Made by a program: the position numbers and the translations under genes. A stretch of 64,000 bases of DNA from Colias croceus (Eukaryota; Arthropoda; Insecta; Lepidoptera; Pieridae). The stretch lies in NCBI RefSeq assembly GCF_905220415.1, contig NC_059547.1, positions 260,501 to 324,500 on the forward strand. The letters run 5' to 3'. Shown in pieces: positions 49,901 to 58,895 of the stretch (positions are counted from its first letter, which is position 1; each line of letters starts with the position of its first letter). Below the pieces are notes generated by a model, which made no database searches, had not been told where the DNA came from, and saw nothing but the letters and a program-made list of their open reading frames with translations.

Positions 49901-50326
49901 GACGATGACTTAACATAGCCTGGGAAATAAATGCAGTTGTTAAGTGTACTTCGTAAATAATCTTATCACTAGAGTAATTTATAGGTTATATTATATACTA
50001 GCTTCCGCCCGCGACTCCGTCCGCGCGGATGTCGGTCTTCGCGTGGATGGTTTATTTATCCATTTTGAGAACCTCTGACAATAACATCTTATAAATATCT
50101 ATTGGACCCAATTCCCAAATACGGCTAGGCCTATAATAATACGCAACGTGTGTTCGCGGTTCTACGGAACAACGTCTATGGATAAAACTGAAAAATTAAG
50201 ATTATTTTCTTTCTACGTATTTTTCCAGGATAAAAAGTATCCTATTTTACGCCCAGGATAATAAGGTATAATTATACCAAGTTTCATCGAAATCGAACCG
50301 CTAGTTTTCACGTGATGCCTTCACAT

Positions 50327-50365
<39 letters not shown>

Positions 50366-53300
50366 TACAAAAATTTTTTTAATCACATATTTGGGTTTGG
50401 TATCGATCCAGTAACACCCCCTGCTATTTATTTTTTCAATATTTTCAATGTACAGAATTGACCCTTCTACAGATTTATTATATGTATAGATAACAGAAAA
50501 ATGAAAGTTCAAATTAAATATGAAAAAACATTTATTTCCAAAGCACAGAAATTACGATATTTTAGCTTTTTAACGCAATATTACCTAACTGTCCTTAACT
50601 TTCTTTTTTACAGCATTTAAATTTTTCTCAAATACTTCGATTACATATTTTGTAATGCTTATTTACGTGACATTTAAATCAAATATTACTGCTTCCATAG
50701 ATCTTTATTGCGAAATCTATATCTAATTTCTAATCTTGTTCGCTATAATTAGCCAGAAATAATAAAAGATTAATACTTCTACAATACTCGAAAAAAAGTA
50801 ATATTAACAAAGACTATCCTACTATCCTACTTATAATATTATAAAGGCGAAAGTTTGTGAGGATGGATGTGTGTGTGTGTTTCTTAATCTTACACGCAAA
50901 TACTACTGAACTGATTACAATTATTAACACACATAGGGTAACTTGCAATTAGCCCATAGAATAGTTTTTATCCCGGATATCCCACGGGAACGGGAACTAT
51001 GCGGGTTTTTCTTTGAAAACGAAGCGTGCGAAGCCGCGGGCGGAAAGCTAGTAAATAATAATTGAGACGCCGCGCCCCTTTTATTTGACGCATCACGCAA
51101 GTATTGTTTGATAAATCGCGTTTAAAATCCGTTAAACGCCTTACCACAAAAAGCTTTAGACAGGGTTTAACTTTAAGCGCGGGTTCTCTTTAATCTGGTT
51201 TTGTCGTATTTCACATAGACAGTGACAGATCCGGGGTTTAAAGTTAGACTGTGTTTAAATTGTTTTGTGGTAAGACCATTTCATTTCTAAGCGACAGACA
51301 GCAAACCTGATACATCTGACGGCATTGTAAGGTATACCCGTAACACGGAAACCGTCTCACGTCGCAGTAACTAATTGCCTTTTATTGCGCTAATTACTGG
51401 ACTGGATCAATGGCATCTAACGCCACTTGTGTTTGTGTTCATTTATGTATCTAGTTGCTATCGGTGTCTAAGAAGTTTATTGTAGGTACTGTGGCTAAAA
51501 TATGATTAAGGAAAAGATGAAAAAAAAGAGAGAAATTTCTTCGTTTTTAGAAAAGCTATTGATTAAATAGATAATATGAGTATACTATTGAAGAACAGGA
51601 GGCAAACCTTTTACTTCTAAATTCTTAGCCTCTTTAAAATGCTGCACTATATTACATTGATCTTCCTTAAGTAAGCTATTAAAAAACTGTCACATCTGTA
51701 TCAAGTTGTCTATAAGATTAATTTGCCATCGTTACTCCAACTCACCTTGGCAATTTGGAAGCTGGGTCAAGATCACGCCTATTTATTATCTGTAGCAGTA
51801 GAATTGGACTGTCAAAGATTCTATCTGTCATTCTTTAAAATTGATCTGCTTATTAAATCTTTAGACAATAAGATTATGGACGACTTGAAATTAGCATGTG
51901 CAAATTGCTAAGATTTTATTTCAAAAAAAATCTGAATTTTACATTATTGAGTTATCTATTGATTTACTTATTTATTTCTACGTGAAATAAGGTGTTCTTT
52001 ATCATTAAGAGAGTAGGTACTTTGAATTGTATGTTACCGAGAAGGTTTTCGAATTTCGTAAATGTTTATTAGAATTTGCGTCTAAATATTCTATTAAATA
52101 TCAATTTAATAAGAAACACCTACTTACTAATAAATTTTGGCCGCAATTTGTTGATGTTAAAAAAAATTCTTACATTCAAAATCTAGGCTTTTTTTATAAA
52201 CTTTATGTACATAGCGAAAACTCGTGTTATAAAAGACAAGGTAATCCTTACTTCACGTTGAAAACTATTTAACTTGAAATATTTCGAAATGTATCGTATA
52301 TTTTAAACAAGTCATTTCCACTCCCAGATACGTGTTGATACGGTAAATATGAACCTTGATATAAAATATGTTTTAATATTAAATGTTAAACTTGTTTTAA
52401 TACTATTTTGCTATAAAGCGGGAATCTGATTTAGATCAAAATTAAAGATGAACTAGATGCTTACTCCGACTTCTCTCAGATCATCATCATCATCATCAGC
52501 CCATATTATACGTTCCCACTGCTGGGACACGGGCCTCCTATGAGGGTACAGGCCATAATCCACCACGCTGGCCAAGTGCGTGTTAGCGGATGACACATGT
52601 CGTCGAACTTTTTAATTCTTCGACATGTCGGTTTCCTCACGATGTTTTCCTTCATCGTTCGAGCAGTGGTGATGTTACAACATGCGCAGATAAATTGAAA
52701 AATCAATTTATTTCCTGCACGCTCGCCTGGTCTCGAAACCCGGACTTATCGATTCGAAGTCCGAGGTCTCACCACTGAGCCACCACTGCTCTCTCAGATA
52801 GAACGTCTTATTTAGTTGTAATGTTTGTTTTTAAATTAAAATACAGAGTATTATTTTGAGTTTCTAAGTAGTATCTCTGTCTCGACTTTCTATTGTAATA
52901 ATAGATGTGGGAGTAGGTTGTTAATCAAATTAATTATATCAAGATTAGTGTACAAGAATAGTCACAAACAAATAATTAAATGGATTACATAATAATTGCG
53001 TAAGTGATACATTCCCAAAGCTATTGTTAATTCACCATAGAGCGAAATGAGAAAGTTTAACATTGATAATTATCGTACACAATATTTCAAGAAGTACGAT
53101 AAAAGATCTGTTATTTTGCAACTAAAACTTATTGAGGTACAAATACACCATTAAAAATCTGGGTTAAAAAAATCCAGAGATAATAACTTTAAGCACGTTG
53201 TTCACAATCATAACCAAGTCCAGTTCAAATATTATGTTTACCTATTTTTAGATCGCTAAAGCCAAAACTAACTAACATAAACTGAAAAAATAAAACGTAA

Positions 53301-56300
53301 ATTCAAAACTACCAAAACATTTGTCACTACTATGTCTATGAAAAGAATCACTACATAGTATAAAACAAAGTCGCTTTCTCTGTCCCTATGTCCATTTGTA
53401 TGCTTAAATTTTTAAAACTACGCAACGGATTTTGATGCGGTTTTTTTAATAGATAGAGTGTTTCAAGAGGAAGGTTTTAGTATATTTATTAGGTTTTAGA
53501 CAAAGCGGGCGAAGCCGCGGGCGGTTAGCTAGTAAGAAATAAACGTTATTTATTATATTTTATTTAAATCTGCGCATATGTGATACAGCACACATAATAT
53601 GTGTCTATTTCAAATTAAAAGAGTCCTCTAGACTGAATCAACCACAACTGTAAACCTTTATTTTAACTCCGATGTACCGAAGAAGCAAGTTGCGAAACGG
53701 AGAGAGTCCAAAATTAAGGAGCAAAGCAATACTTAAAGCTGTCAGCTTAAGATATAAGCTTAAGATGTAATCGTTAAGTCCTTCGTTATAAAAGTCGCAA
53801 TGTAAAGGAATATTGAAAAAAAATGTGTGCGTGTACTAGTGTACACACGTAAGAAGTGAAACTTCTTTATGACCTTACTTTTCAAAAAAATAATTTACTT
53901 TATGCAACTTTACAGAAATAAGTCGAATCACACGTGGTAGGGATAAGAAAAAGATGGCCCGTAACGGAAAAATGTCACGCGTAACGAAAAAATGTTACAC
54001 TAAATTTTTTTCTAACCCCGATAAAGAAGTTTCACTTCAATAACTTCGATGAATAATTTTTCTATAGACATTGAAGTTCAACTTTGTTCAAATGAGCTGA
54101 ATCTTTACTACATATTAACAAAAAGTACTATTACCAAACTTACGAAACTTATAAACTACGCAAAAAATTACCGCCAAGTTAAACCTGTAGAAAAACATTC
54201 AGTTTTCGAGATATCAATAAAATTACAACAGTACATAAATCAGATCATAGCAATTAAAAAAATGTCAATACAATCCGAAACGGATATCCAGTATGAACAA
54301 AAACCAAACAATATTATAGCTACATTCCTTAAATGTTCATGAATCGATTGGCTTGTTTTGGCAATCTTATGTTTTGCCTGGTTCTACTTATAGTTCACTA
54401 TCTCGCTAACCCTACTGAAAAACATGAAACTCAGCAAAACACATGTTTATGTTTTTACCGATTCACCGATTAAAATGTTTTCTTCTATTTACGAGCACGC
54501 AAGAAAAGAGAAAAAGCAAAAATCGCTGTGCTGACTTGAAAAAGAACTCTGTAAGCTGAATCTGATTTCCATCAATTGTCTCTGACAGGATTCAGAAGTC
54601 TTGAAAGTCACATTAAGGGAGTGAGTGCGTTATTTTGAATTGCTTCAGAAGTAATTCGTCCTATTTCAAAATTTAGAGGACTATTAATAAACAATATAAT
54701 CACTAGATAACAAATAATGTGGAACTTATATAATAATAAATGTACCTATATTCTTCCATTTGAAACACCAACCAGAGAAAAATCGAAGAAGTAACCTGGT
54801 AAAGGTTGAAAGAAAGGAATGTCACATCTGTTTTATGAGCAGGTAGGTAGGTACATATAGTAGTCGATCTATGTTCATTGTTCGCTACCTGAGATTTTCT
54901 TATATACCGCAGAGATAAATTGGAATAACGTTTGACGCGATAAATATACTAGCTGAACTACAACCGATTTTAATTATTTACGAGATTTATGGTACTGAAA
55001 AAGCGTTGACACATATTTATGGATCAATAATTTATCATCAGATTAACTTAATTATATGAGTGGCGTCACAATCGCATACCAAATATGTGACCTCGAACAC
55101 CAGGTGGAGCTGTCAAAATTGCAGTCAGAAAGTGGCTTTAACATTATGTGTTGATTCATCAGTTACTTGTACAAGTGACACATAAGAATTTTACTTGCAT
55201 AAGTAAACAATTAAAGAAACATGTTGTAAAGGAGTACTCGTTGTGAGAAATTTAAGAACCACTTCAACAACTGATCGTCTGTAAGATTATTATAAAGAGT
55301 GTCAAAATTTAATGGAAATAAAAAAAAATGTTCGTCAACGAGACATGATAAATGAAAAATGTCCAGATAAGGATCCGATTAAGGATAAGGATCGAGAATC
55401 CGGACCATAAGGTTTGAAATCTGTATAATTTGGAGGCTTTTGTCCGAGTGTCATATCGCTGGAACGTTAACAATAATTTAAAAATACCAAAGAAGAAATA
55501 TGATTTTTCAAAACAAAAAAAAAATATACAAATGAATTCTTCCATTTTAAGTACCCTATCTGTATTTTCTCTGATAGTCCTACTAGATTTAACTTGATAA
55601 GACATAAGTCTCCATGAAAATTATTCGGGTCTGAATTTTTCTTTCTCGGTTTTTCATCCTTAAATTTTATTGGCGCAAGTACCTACTATAACAATTACAG
55701 AGATGCTCTTGTTTGCTGAAAAAACGTTTCTTAACAAGATGTTACGCCAATCGCACCTTGTAACTAATTAACATATCAATGGAAACAATGAGTTCATTAG
55801 TCCCGGGTTTGTCTGAACTTTCTTCACTACTCAATACACGAATTTGGATGCTAACAATAGGTAATAAAGACTGGTTTACAGTAACTGCTAGTTAAGAATT
55901 ATGGACCACCGACCTGTCATTTTAAAAGAGATTAGGTGTAAGTAAATATTACATAATTTAAAATGGCTGTTAACCTTAATAGCTCTGAGAGCAAGTACCC
56001 ATTATCCGGTTGTGATTATCTATTATTGGTATCTGGGCAATCTGTTGGCGATCTTAGTCGAAATTGATTTTATACATAAGCATAACTTTTAGCCGCTCTA
56101 TTTAAGGATTTATAAATAAGTAGATTAACTATAACATTTAACTTAATACCACGCACTTCCATTCTTAATCATGATGGTGTAGATCAGGTGATAATACAAT
56201 AAGAAATGTGGTACAATCGAGCTGACGATAGGTAGATGGCGAAACCCTGGATACATAGTAGTAAACACATAAAGTTTGGGCTCGTTAGATTGGTCTTAAT

Positions 56301-56845
56301 TATTACTGTTTATTTCTCATAGTAGAAACCATGCCAAGCTTTCCCAAAGAGGACTTTGTTTAGTTTCGATGAGAGAATATTATGAATTAAAAAAAATATT
56401 CTGATATTTATGTTGGAATTAAACTGAAATTTCAGCTTTTCCAAGCTGAATTTTTATTTGAAAGAAGAAATTTTAGGATTTTCAATTTTCAAATTCATTA
56501 TCAACATATTCCTTAACGCTCACGCTAATAAACGTTTTAAATGCAATTTTTGAGCAGTAAAAAGTGCAGTATATAACCAATATCTCTGGAATATCTCAAA
56601 AAGCTTACCTTATCCTCGTTCGTGACGCGCACAATAATTTTCAATTTGGGATTATGTTTTCTGTAGTCCTTCAGAAGAGCGTCGAGTTTGTCTCCTCTGG
56701 CCGTTCCCGCGTAAACGAGGTGTGTGCACTCCGTAAAGTCAGAATTTCGCGCGCTTTCTACGTAGCAGGCGAGCCGCGCGGCGCCCGCGCCTGCGGCGTC
56801 CGCCGACCACACCGCGGCGAAACCCAACAAGAACCATAGCCACAT
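29965..56845 (-). CDS. Secreted chitinase-like (GH18, inactive) CBM14 protein with long Tyr-rich repeat region
   Basis: A minus-strand gene of about 27 kb. Exons supported by GT/AG and matching phase: 56609-56845 (ATG at 56845, signal peptide), 41570-41878, 39710-39945, 38567-38764, 38026-38146, 37147-37257, 36366-36519, 35507-35719 and 29965-34967 (stop). One further small exon ends at 47647. Domain order: signal peptide, divergent GH18 barrel, two six-Cys CBM14 domains, ~1,590 low-complexity residues rich in Tyr/Ser/Thr/Gln/Val, and a final CBM14 at the C-terminus. Total about 2,210-2,225 aa. The GH18 DxxDxDxE motif is replaced by GLEIHDA, so it cannot be a normal chitinase. The role is probably structural: binding chitin in cuticle, tracheal or peritrophic matrix (inference). 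It resembles chitinase-like, mucin-like matrix proteins of insects, but I cannot name an exact orthologue. Confidence 0.8.
34968..35506 (-). other. Intron between the CBM14 exon and the terminal exon
   Basis: AT-rich, no repeat recognised. Donor GTAAGT at 35501-35506, acceptor CAG at 34968-34970. Confidence 0.75.
35507..37257 (-). CDS. Three exons: two CBM14 (peritrophin-A) chitin-binding domains
   Basis: Exon 37147-37257 and the first half of 36366-36519 form CBM14 number one, with six Cys (FSC, SC, RC, DC, VC, AC) and the aromatic RFYRC. The second half of 36366-36519 and 35507-35719 form number two (FVC, NC, AC, RC, KC, AC; aromatics RWFFAC). Each domain is split by an intron after the third or first Cys. 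Spacing fits the peritrophin-A pattern. Acceptors and donors are consensus, except GTTTGT at 36360-36365. Confidence 0.88.
36019..36066 (+). repeat. Fragment of a 'GCCTTATCGCT...CTCTGCCAGGCAACC' repeat
   Basis: Contains AGGCAGCCTTATCGCT and GATCTCTGCCAGGCAACC. Longer relatives are at 38873-38965 and 46036-46145 (which also have GAATGAAAA...CAGCAAA). This is probably one non-LTR element 3'-end family. Confidence 0.55.
36252..36345. repeat. 28-bp tandem repeat, three units
   Basis: The unit starting ACAACACCTAACCCCCATAC recurs at 36253, 36281 and 36309, with minor drift in the third. It lies in the intron just downstream of the donor at 36360-36365. It is a minisatellite, not a CRISPR: there are no unique spacers. 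Confidence 0.8.
36812..37024 (+). repeat. ~213-bp MITE-like repeat, family D copy 1
   Basis: Highly similar to 53821-54032. Both start with a palindromic GTGTACTAGTGTACAC segment, then AAGAAGT-AAACTTCTT, and both end in CCCGATAAAGAAGTTT, so the left hairpin words reappear inverted at the right end. Shared inner words include GTAACGGAAAAATGTCACGC. There is no ORF. It is intronic in the chitin-binding gene. Confidence 0.8.
37272..37439 (+). repeat. ~190-bp interspersed repeat, family A copy 4 (5' truncated)
   Basis: Begins at TTTTATTTTCTGTCCCTATG only about 15 bp from the start of the CBM14 exon at 37257. It therefore supplies most of the sequence upstream of that exon's acceptor, probably including the branch-point region. 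Confidence 0.8.
38026..39945 (-). CDS. Three exons: rest of the GH18-like domain and linker
   Basis: Exon 39710-39945 has LVIGLGVPPSKIVISLPATARQF, the strand-7 pattern 'G.P..Ki.lg.P.yGR.F' of GH18 proteins. Exon 38567-38764 has TWISFEDSSS and YARVRGLAGLALFAADKDL, matching the last barrel strand (normally GvmvWsidlDD), and ends after C-G-N. Exon 38026-38146 is a linker (SLENEILQPIAGRALDA...). Phases 2, 2 and 0 agree across all junctions. Confidence 0.85.
38211..38279. repeat. Near-perfect 29-bp-arm hairpin in an intron
   Basis: Left arm AAACACATAATTTTTCTCTT... (38211-38239), right arm ...AAGAGAAAAATAATGTGTTT (38251-38279), with 2-3 mismatches and an ~11-bp loop. It is AT-rich and lies about 65 bp upstream of the exon that starts at 38146. 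It could be a small foldback element or a structured intron segment. Confidence 0.7.
38873..38965 (+). repeat. Copy of the 'CCTTATAGCT...TCTCTACCAGGC' repeat
   Basis: Similar in layout to 46036-46145: GAATGAAAA, then AACAGCAAAAGACCTTATAG, then GCGGTCTCTACCAGGCTAC. Confidence 0.55.
40683..40847. mobile_element. 165-bp MITE-like element with inverted-repeat structure
   Basis: The ends ATCAGGGGCCG (40683-40693) and CGGCTCCTGAT (40837-40847) are near-perfect inverted repeats. Inside, a long imperfect palindrome pairs TTACGCCGTGAATTGAAGTG...AATTCATA (from 40720) with its complement ending at 40812. No ORF. The element is intronic in the minus-strand gene. Confidence 0.75.
40853..41247. repeat. 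~70-bp direct repeat pair
   Basis: TATAGTTATCAAATCCAATG...AATAAAATCTTTGAT at 40853-40920 recurs at about 41178-41247 with a few substitutions and small indels, about 325 bp apart. The intervening sequence starts and ends without clear terminal structure, so this could be a local duplication or a small insertion with flanking copies. Confidence 0.65.
41570..41878 (-). CDS. GH18-like exon with lost catalytic motif
   Basis: 103 codons, DFKEILKSKY through LWDMMNT. Acceptor TTTACAG, donor GTAAGT, phase 0 at both ends. It contains barrel strand 4 (YIQGLEIHDAHRTF), where active enzymes have FDGLDLDWEYP. The catalytic Glu position holds Ala and the preceding Asp is His. LLLALPAHPELL and ADLMMVQTHA match strands 5 and 6 (compare the usual 'MtYD' of strand 6). 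Confidence 0.85.
42241..42491. mobile_element. Foldback retroposon-like insertion with 14-bp direct flanking repeats
   Basis: AAGACCAACAACAG occurs at 42241-42254 and, identical, at 42478-42491, bounding 223 bp. Within it, GAAATTAAAGACTTTTCAAC...AACGCGATTTATTCATTATATTA pairs with an inverted copy ending at 42434 (arms about 50 bp). The middle is the GC-rich GTGGTCAGTCTCCCCGTGACCAC hairpin. A 14-bp duplication suits target-primed insertion better than a cut-and-paste transposon. Confidence 0.75.
42851..43062 (+). mobile_element. tRNA-derived SINE, family 1 copy 1
   Basis: The head contains A-box-like TGGTACAGTGGTTGACGCG and B-box GGTTCGATTCC (within GTCCTGGGTTCGATTCCCGG), spaced as in a tRNA. 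It is followed by GGAGACGAAGAAAAAAAAATG, GTCTGGCAGGACACAGAAGG and ATGCATCTGCC. The second copy is at 57601-57780 in reverse. The tRNA-like part is not a functional tRNA gene, because the body continues into the SINE-specific tail. Confidence 0.85.
43368..43556 (+). repeat. ~190-bp interspersed repeat, family A copy 5
   Basis: CACTACATAGTTTGTAACAA through GCCGCGGGGGGTAAGTTAG, close to full length. Confidence 0.85.
44045..44173 (+). repeat. 'CAAACTCAAACTCAAA...ACCACCGATTCGGAAAGC' repeat, copy 1
   Basis: Matches 63279-63470: both have TTTATTTATTCAATTAGA, CGTCATTACATA, TTTACCACCGATTCGGAAAG and TATCT.(C/T)GGAGAA. Copy 1 is shorter at its right end. This is a repeat common in lepidopteran sequence, probably a retroelement 3' end. 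Confidence 0.7.
44725..45199 (+). repeat. ~475-bp repeat with internal (AGAC)n, copy 1
   Basis: CTAGCTTCCGCCCGCGACTC through ACAGATTTATTAAATGTATAGATAA. It is almost identical along its whole length to 49998-50493; the main difference is the number of AGAC units (near 45050-45074). Its minus-strand ORF is shared with the other copy, so that ORF is repeat sequence rather than a gene. Confidence 0.9.
46036..46145 (+). repeat. Copy of the 'GGCGGCCTTATCGTTAGG...TCTCTACCAGGCAACC' repeat
   Basis: Contains GAATGAAAAATACTTTATTGC, CAGAAACAGCAAAGGGCGGC and AAATCTCTACCAGGCAACCC. The longest of three copies in this window (others 36019-36066 and 38873-38965). Confidence 0.6.
47049..47222. repeat. GC-rich interspersed element with short inverted ends
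   Basis: A GC-rich block in AT-rich intron: CACACCTCCGAGCCCGTCGG, GTGGGGAGCGTGAGG, TCGGTCCCCGCGCTCAAGGC. AAGCTATTGC near 47081 and GCAATAGCTT near 47212 are inverted. It is probably a short retroposed element, with no second copy in the window and no coding frame. Confidence 0.45.
47647..47738 (-). CDS. Probable small exon of the GH18-like domain (5' boundary uncertain)
   Basis: The minus strand reads ...NRLTINYLWSQYMEP and ends at a consensus GTAAGT donor in phase 0, matching the phase-0 start of the exon at 41878. It would supply the helix between barrel strands 3 and 4 that is otherwise missing. Acceptor TGTATGTAG gives first base 47738 (92 nt) but then needs one more exon with a +1 phase before it. 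A weaker acceptor (ACAAAG) gives first base 47694 (48 nt, phase 0) and would join directly to the signal-peptide exon. Confidence 0.45.
49272..49466 (-). repeat. Family B interspersed repeat, uninterrupted copy
   Basis: Reverse orientation, ending GGGCGAAGCCGGGGCGGACC GCTAG. It contains AGACCCTGAGAAAGAAC, the uninterrupted form of the site into which the 1.3-kb transposon inserted at 22040. Confidence 0.8.
49998..50493 (+). repeat. ~495-bp repeat with internal (AGAC)n, copy 2
   Basis: Near-identical to 44725-45199. The AGAC array is longer here (about 50329-50364). Left flanks of the two copies share ATATTATAxACTAG and both end ATAGATAA. Confidence 0.9.
50822..51053 (-). repeat. Interspersed repeat related to 62157-62397, reverse
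   Basis: TATAATATTATAAAGGCGAAAG to GCCGCGGGCGGAAAGCTAG, with CCCACGGGAACGGGAACTAT and a GT microsatellite at 50869-50880. Confidence 0.75.
52482..52789 (-). mobile_element. tRNA-derived SINE, family 2 copy 1, with target duplication
   Basis: On the minus strand it starts with a tRNA-like head GTGGTGGCTCAGTGGTGAGA (A box) and GGTTTCGAGACC (B box). It then has AACATCGTGAGGAAACCGAC and ends in (GAT)n. TCTCTCAGAT is duplicated at 52472-52481 and 52790-52799. A decayed copy lies at 58896-59194. Confidence 0.88.
53349..53533 (+). repeat. ~190-bp interspersed repeat, family A copy 6
   Basis: CACTACATAGTATAAAACAA through GCCGCGGGCGGTTAGCTAGT, close to full length. Confidence 0.85.
53821..54032 (+). 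repeat. ~213-bp MITE-like repeat, family D copy 2
   Basis: Similar throughout to 36812-37024. Here the right end continues AAGAAGTTTCACTTC, which is the inverted form of the left AAGAAGTGAAACTTCTT, supporting terminal inverted repeats. Confidence 0.8.
54033..56608 (-). other. Part of the first large intron of the chitin-binding gene, no gene seen
   Basis: AT-rich. A 97-codon plus-strand ORF (54049-54342) directly follows the MITE-like repeat but has no recognisable feature. The remaining sequence is unremarkable. Confidence 0.4.
56609..56845 (-). CDS. First coding exon: signal peptide and start of the GH18-like domain
   Basis: 79 codons. MWLWFLLGFAAVWSADA is a clear signal peptide (cleavage around ADA/AGA). 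It is followed by LACYVESA...ECTHLVYAGTA, the first two strands of a GH18 barrel (compare the usual VCY...CTHI.YAF pattern), and by KLKIIVRVTNEDK (third strand). The donor is GTAAGC, phase 0. The upstream in-frame Met at 57037 would add 64 residues before the signal peptide, so the Met at 56845 is preferred. Upstream 56900-57030 is GC-rich and probably 5' UTR or promoter. Confidence 0.85.
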
Positions 56846-57110
56846 GTTTAAAAAAATCAATCTGTCATTCCGGACGCGAATTCTATATTTTGATTTTGGA
56901 AGCGCGTTGGTTGTTTGAACAGCGCAGTACGAGTGGCGGGTTGGCCGCGGCCGGTCACACTCATAGGCGCCCCCGCCCTCACGGTGGTGGCCGCTGAAGG
57001 CCGCGCGCTCACCGTAACTCGTAACTGGAGCTTGCATGCTTTCATGTCACTCTTACGCATATGTCGTAATCCTTTGACGTTATTTTTTTCTGACAGCGAA
57101 CTTTTTGCAC
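56846..57110 (-). promoter_or_regulatory. GC-rich 5' region of the chitin-binding gene
   Basis: A GC island between the ATG at 56845 and AT-rich sequence beyond 57110. It probably contains the 5' UTR and core promoter. No TATA box in a clear position was identified. Confidence 0.45.
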
Positions 57111-57600
57111 GCAATAAATCTCGACTTGGACATTTAAAAAATTTACTCTGAAAATCAATTAACGTTTGCGAAATGCAATGGTATTTATTGCCGTTTCAGA
57201 ATTTGACAAAACAAGCTACTTTTAAGAGAAAATAAATGTATTTCGCACCGCAAGCGTTAATTGCAAACTTCAATTAAAAAACATACTTAAACTAGTTTCT
57301 TGGATATTTTTACATTTCTTAACACAAGTTGGCCATAGAACTTCCATCGCAATGGAGACCTATTCATAAGGATTATAGACCCCCAGTGGCCGGTGTGTCT
57401 ATCAAAAATAATCAAACGTCACTAGCACTATCAAAGAAAATTCTTATTTGCTTAGGTAAAATGCATACCAAAGATGCGAACGCGCATAAAAAGTGAAAAC
57501 TTATTTTAGATAAAAACTGTAATCTATCTCTACCATCAGCTTTCAATACGATATTGAGCCAAACTTTCTGGTTTATAATAAAGTGAATTCCCATATCCCC

Positions 57601-57780
57601 TAGTGCAGCAGATAAGCAGATGCATTAAACATCTGTTTCACTGATCGGGACAAGTATGTAATCAACCTTCTGTGTCCTACCAGACTGAGACATTTTTTTT
57701 TCTTCGTCTCCACCGGGAATCGAATTCAGAGCCCCTCGGTGCTACGATCACGCGTCAACCACTGTACCAAGGAGGCGGCG
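57601..57780 (-). mobile_element. tRNA-derived SINE, family 1 copy 2
   Basis: Reverse complement matches 42851-43062: TTGGTACAGTGGTTGACGCG, CGATTCCCGGTGGAGACGAA, GACACAGAAGG and ATGCATCTGC. The B box is slightly decayed (GAATTCGATTCCC). Confidence 0.85.
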
Positions 57781-57783
57781 GAT

Positions 57784-58895
57784 TTATAATATTAATAGGA
57801 TATTAGGATTCGTCATATGCACCAACTTTATCTACTTAGTTCTATCGATACCCACCAGGTTATCAGTTACGTCTTACATCATACGCTAATAGATCAAGTT
57901 ATGAATAAGATCCGGAATATAATATCGACGATTGTAATGAATCACGCCTTACGCACTGCTTCCGCCGATGGATAAACGTGTATTTAAGATCATGTCTCAA
58001 TTTGTAGGGTAATGGGGTAAAGTTTGTTTGTATGAAGTAACCTCTGGAAGTAATGAATCGATTGCAAAAAAAATTCATTGGTAGAAAGGTGTTTTGCTAA
58101 CGCTTACTCTATGAAAAAATGTTATTGTTTTGATTGTTACATTAGGTTTAAATTTCAGTCCTTTTTAACTTTGGTGTACCTAGGATTAGTGAAAAGGCTA
58201 AAAAAATACGATAATTTTTAAAAAATTTAAGTCTATTTCAGGTCAACTTGTATATGCTGTATATTGATTTGTTTGTGTCAGGGATGGGAATGATTGGTGA
58301 AGAATGTAAGAGGTACCTAGAACTAAGGACATAGTGATAAGTTTAGAATTAAGTTTATTATATGTATGGTTTGGCGTATGCCGTAAATAAATAAATAAAT
58401 AAATAATGCTTTCAGCAGGATATAGGTACATACCTGTCTTTATCTATAATCTATATTCATATTTTCTCCAGGGATAAAATCATGGATTATTATTTATAAT
58501 ACTCACATAGACTTGCTATTACTATCTTTTATTCTTAATTCCTCATAATACTATTATGCAAGAAGGTATCACCTCGATATCATTCACACCGGCGCGGTTG
58601 AGTAAGGCACACGCGGCTTAAGTTTCACAGTACAATATGTAATATTTTAATGTGATTTATTATTATTAAAAAATATATATCAATACAATGGAATAAAAAT
58701 ATGAATATGACCTTATTTCGATGATAGATCTATTCCTCGAAGGCTTGCCACTAAGAAATATGAATTAGGGGAATGCAAAACTACCTATGCAAAAAAGTTC
58801 CCTAAATGTCATAGTCGAATAAGATGAAATACGGCGCCAACAACTTCCTATTAATATTTTCAATATTGTATTATTAAAAATCATAAATATCCTAT
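57784..58895. other. Intergenic AT-rich region
   Basis: Between the divergent chitin-binding gene (-) and FABP gene (+). It holds an (AAAT)n microsatellite near 58384-58406 and no supportable exon. Confidence 0.45.

Noticed and set aside
51740..51790. Minus-strand segment ending TTGCCAAG|GTGAGT as a possible missing GH18 exon
   Set aside because: Only phase-incompatible exons or a 16-nt microexon would fit between the flanking phases, and the translated residues do not resemble a GH18 segment.
52027..52272. 81-codon plus-strand ORF
   Set aside because: Low-complexity AT-rich composition, no domain, no splice context.
54049..54342. 97-codon plus-strand ORF next to a MITE-like repeat
   Set aside because: Very AT-rich Lys/Asn/Ile composition, no motif, inside a large intron of the opposite-strand gene.
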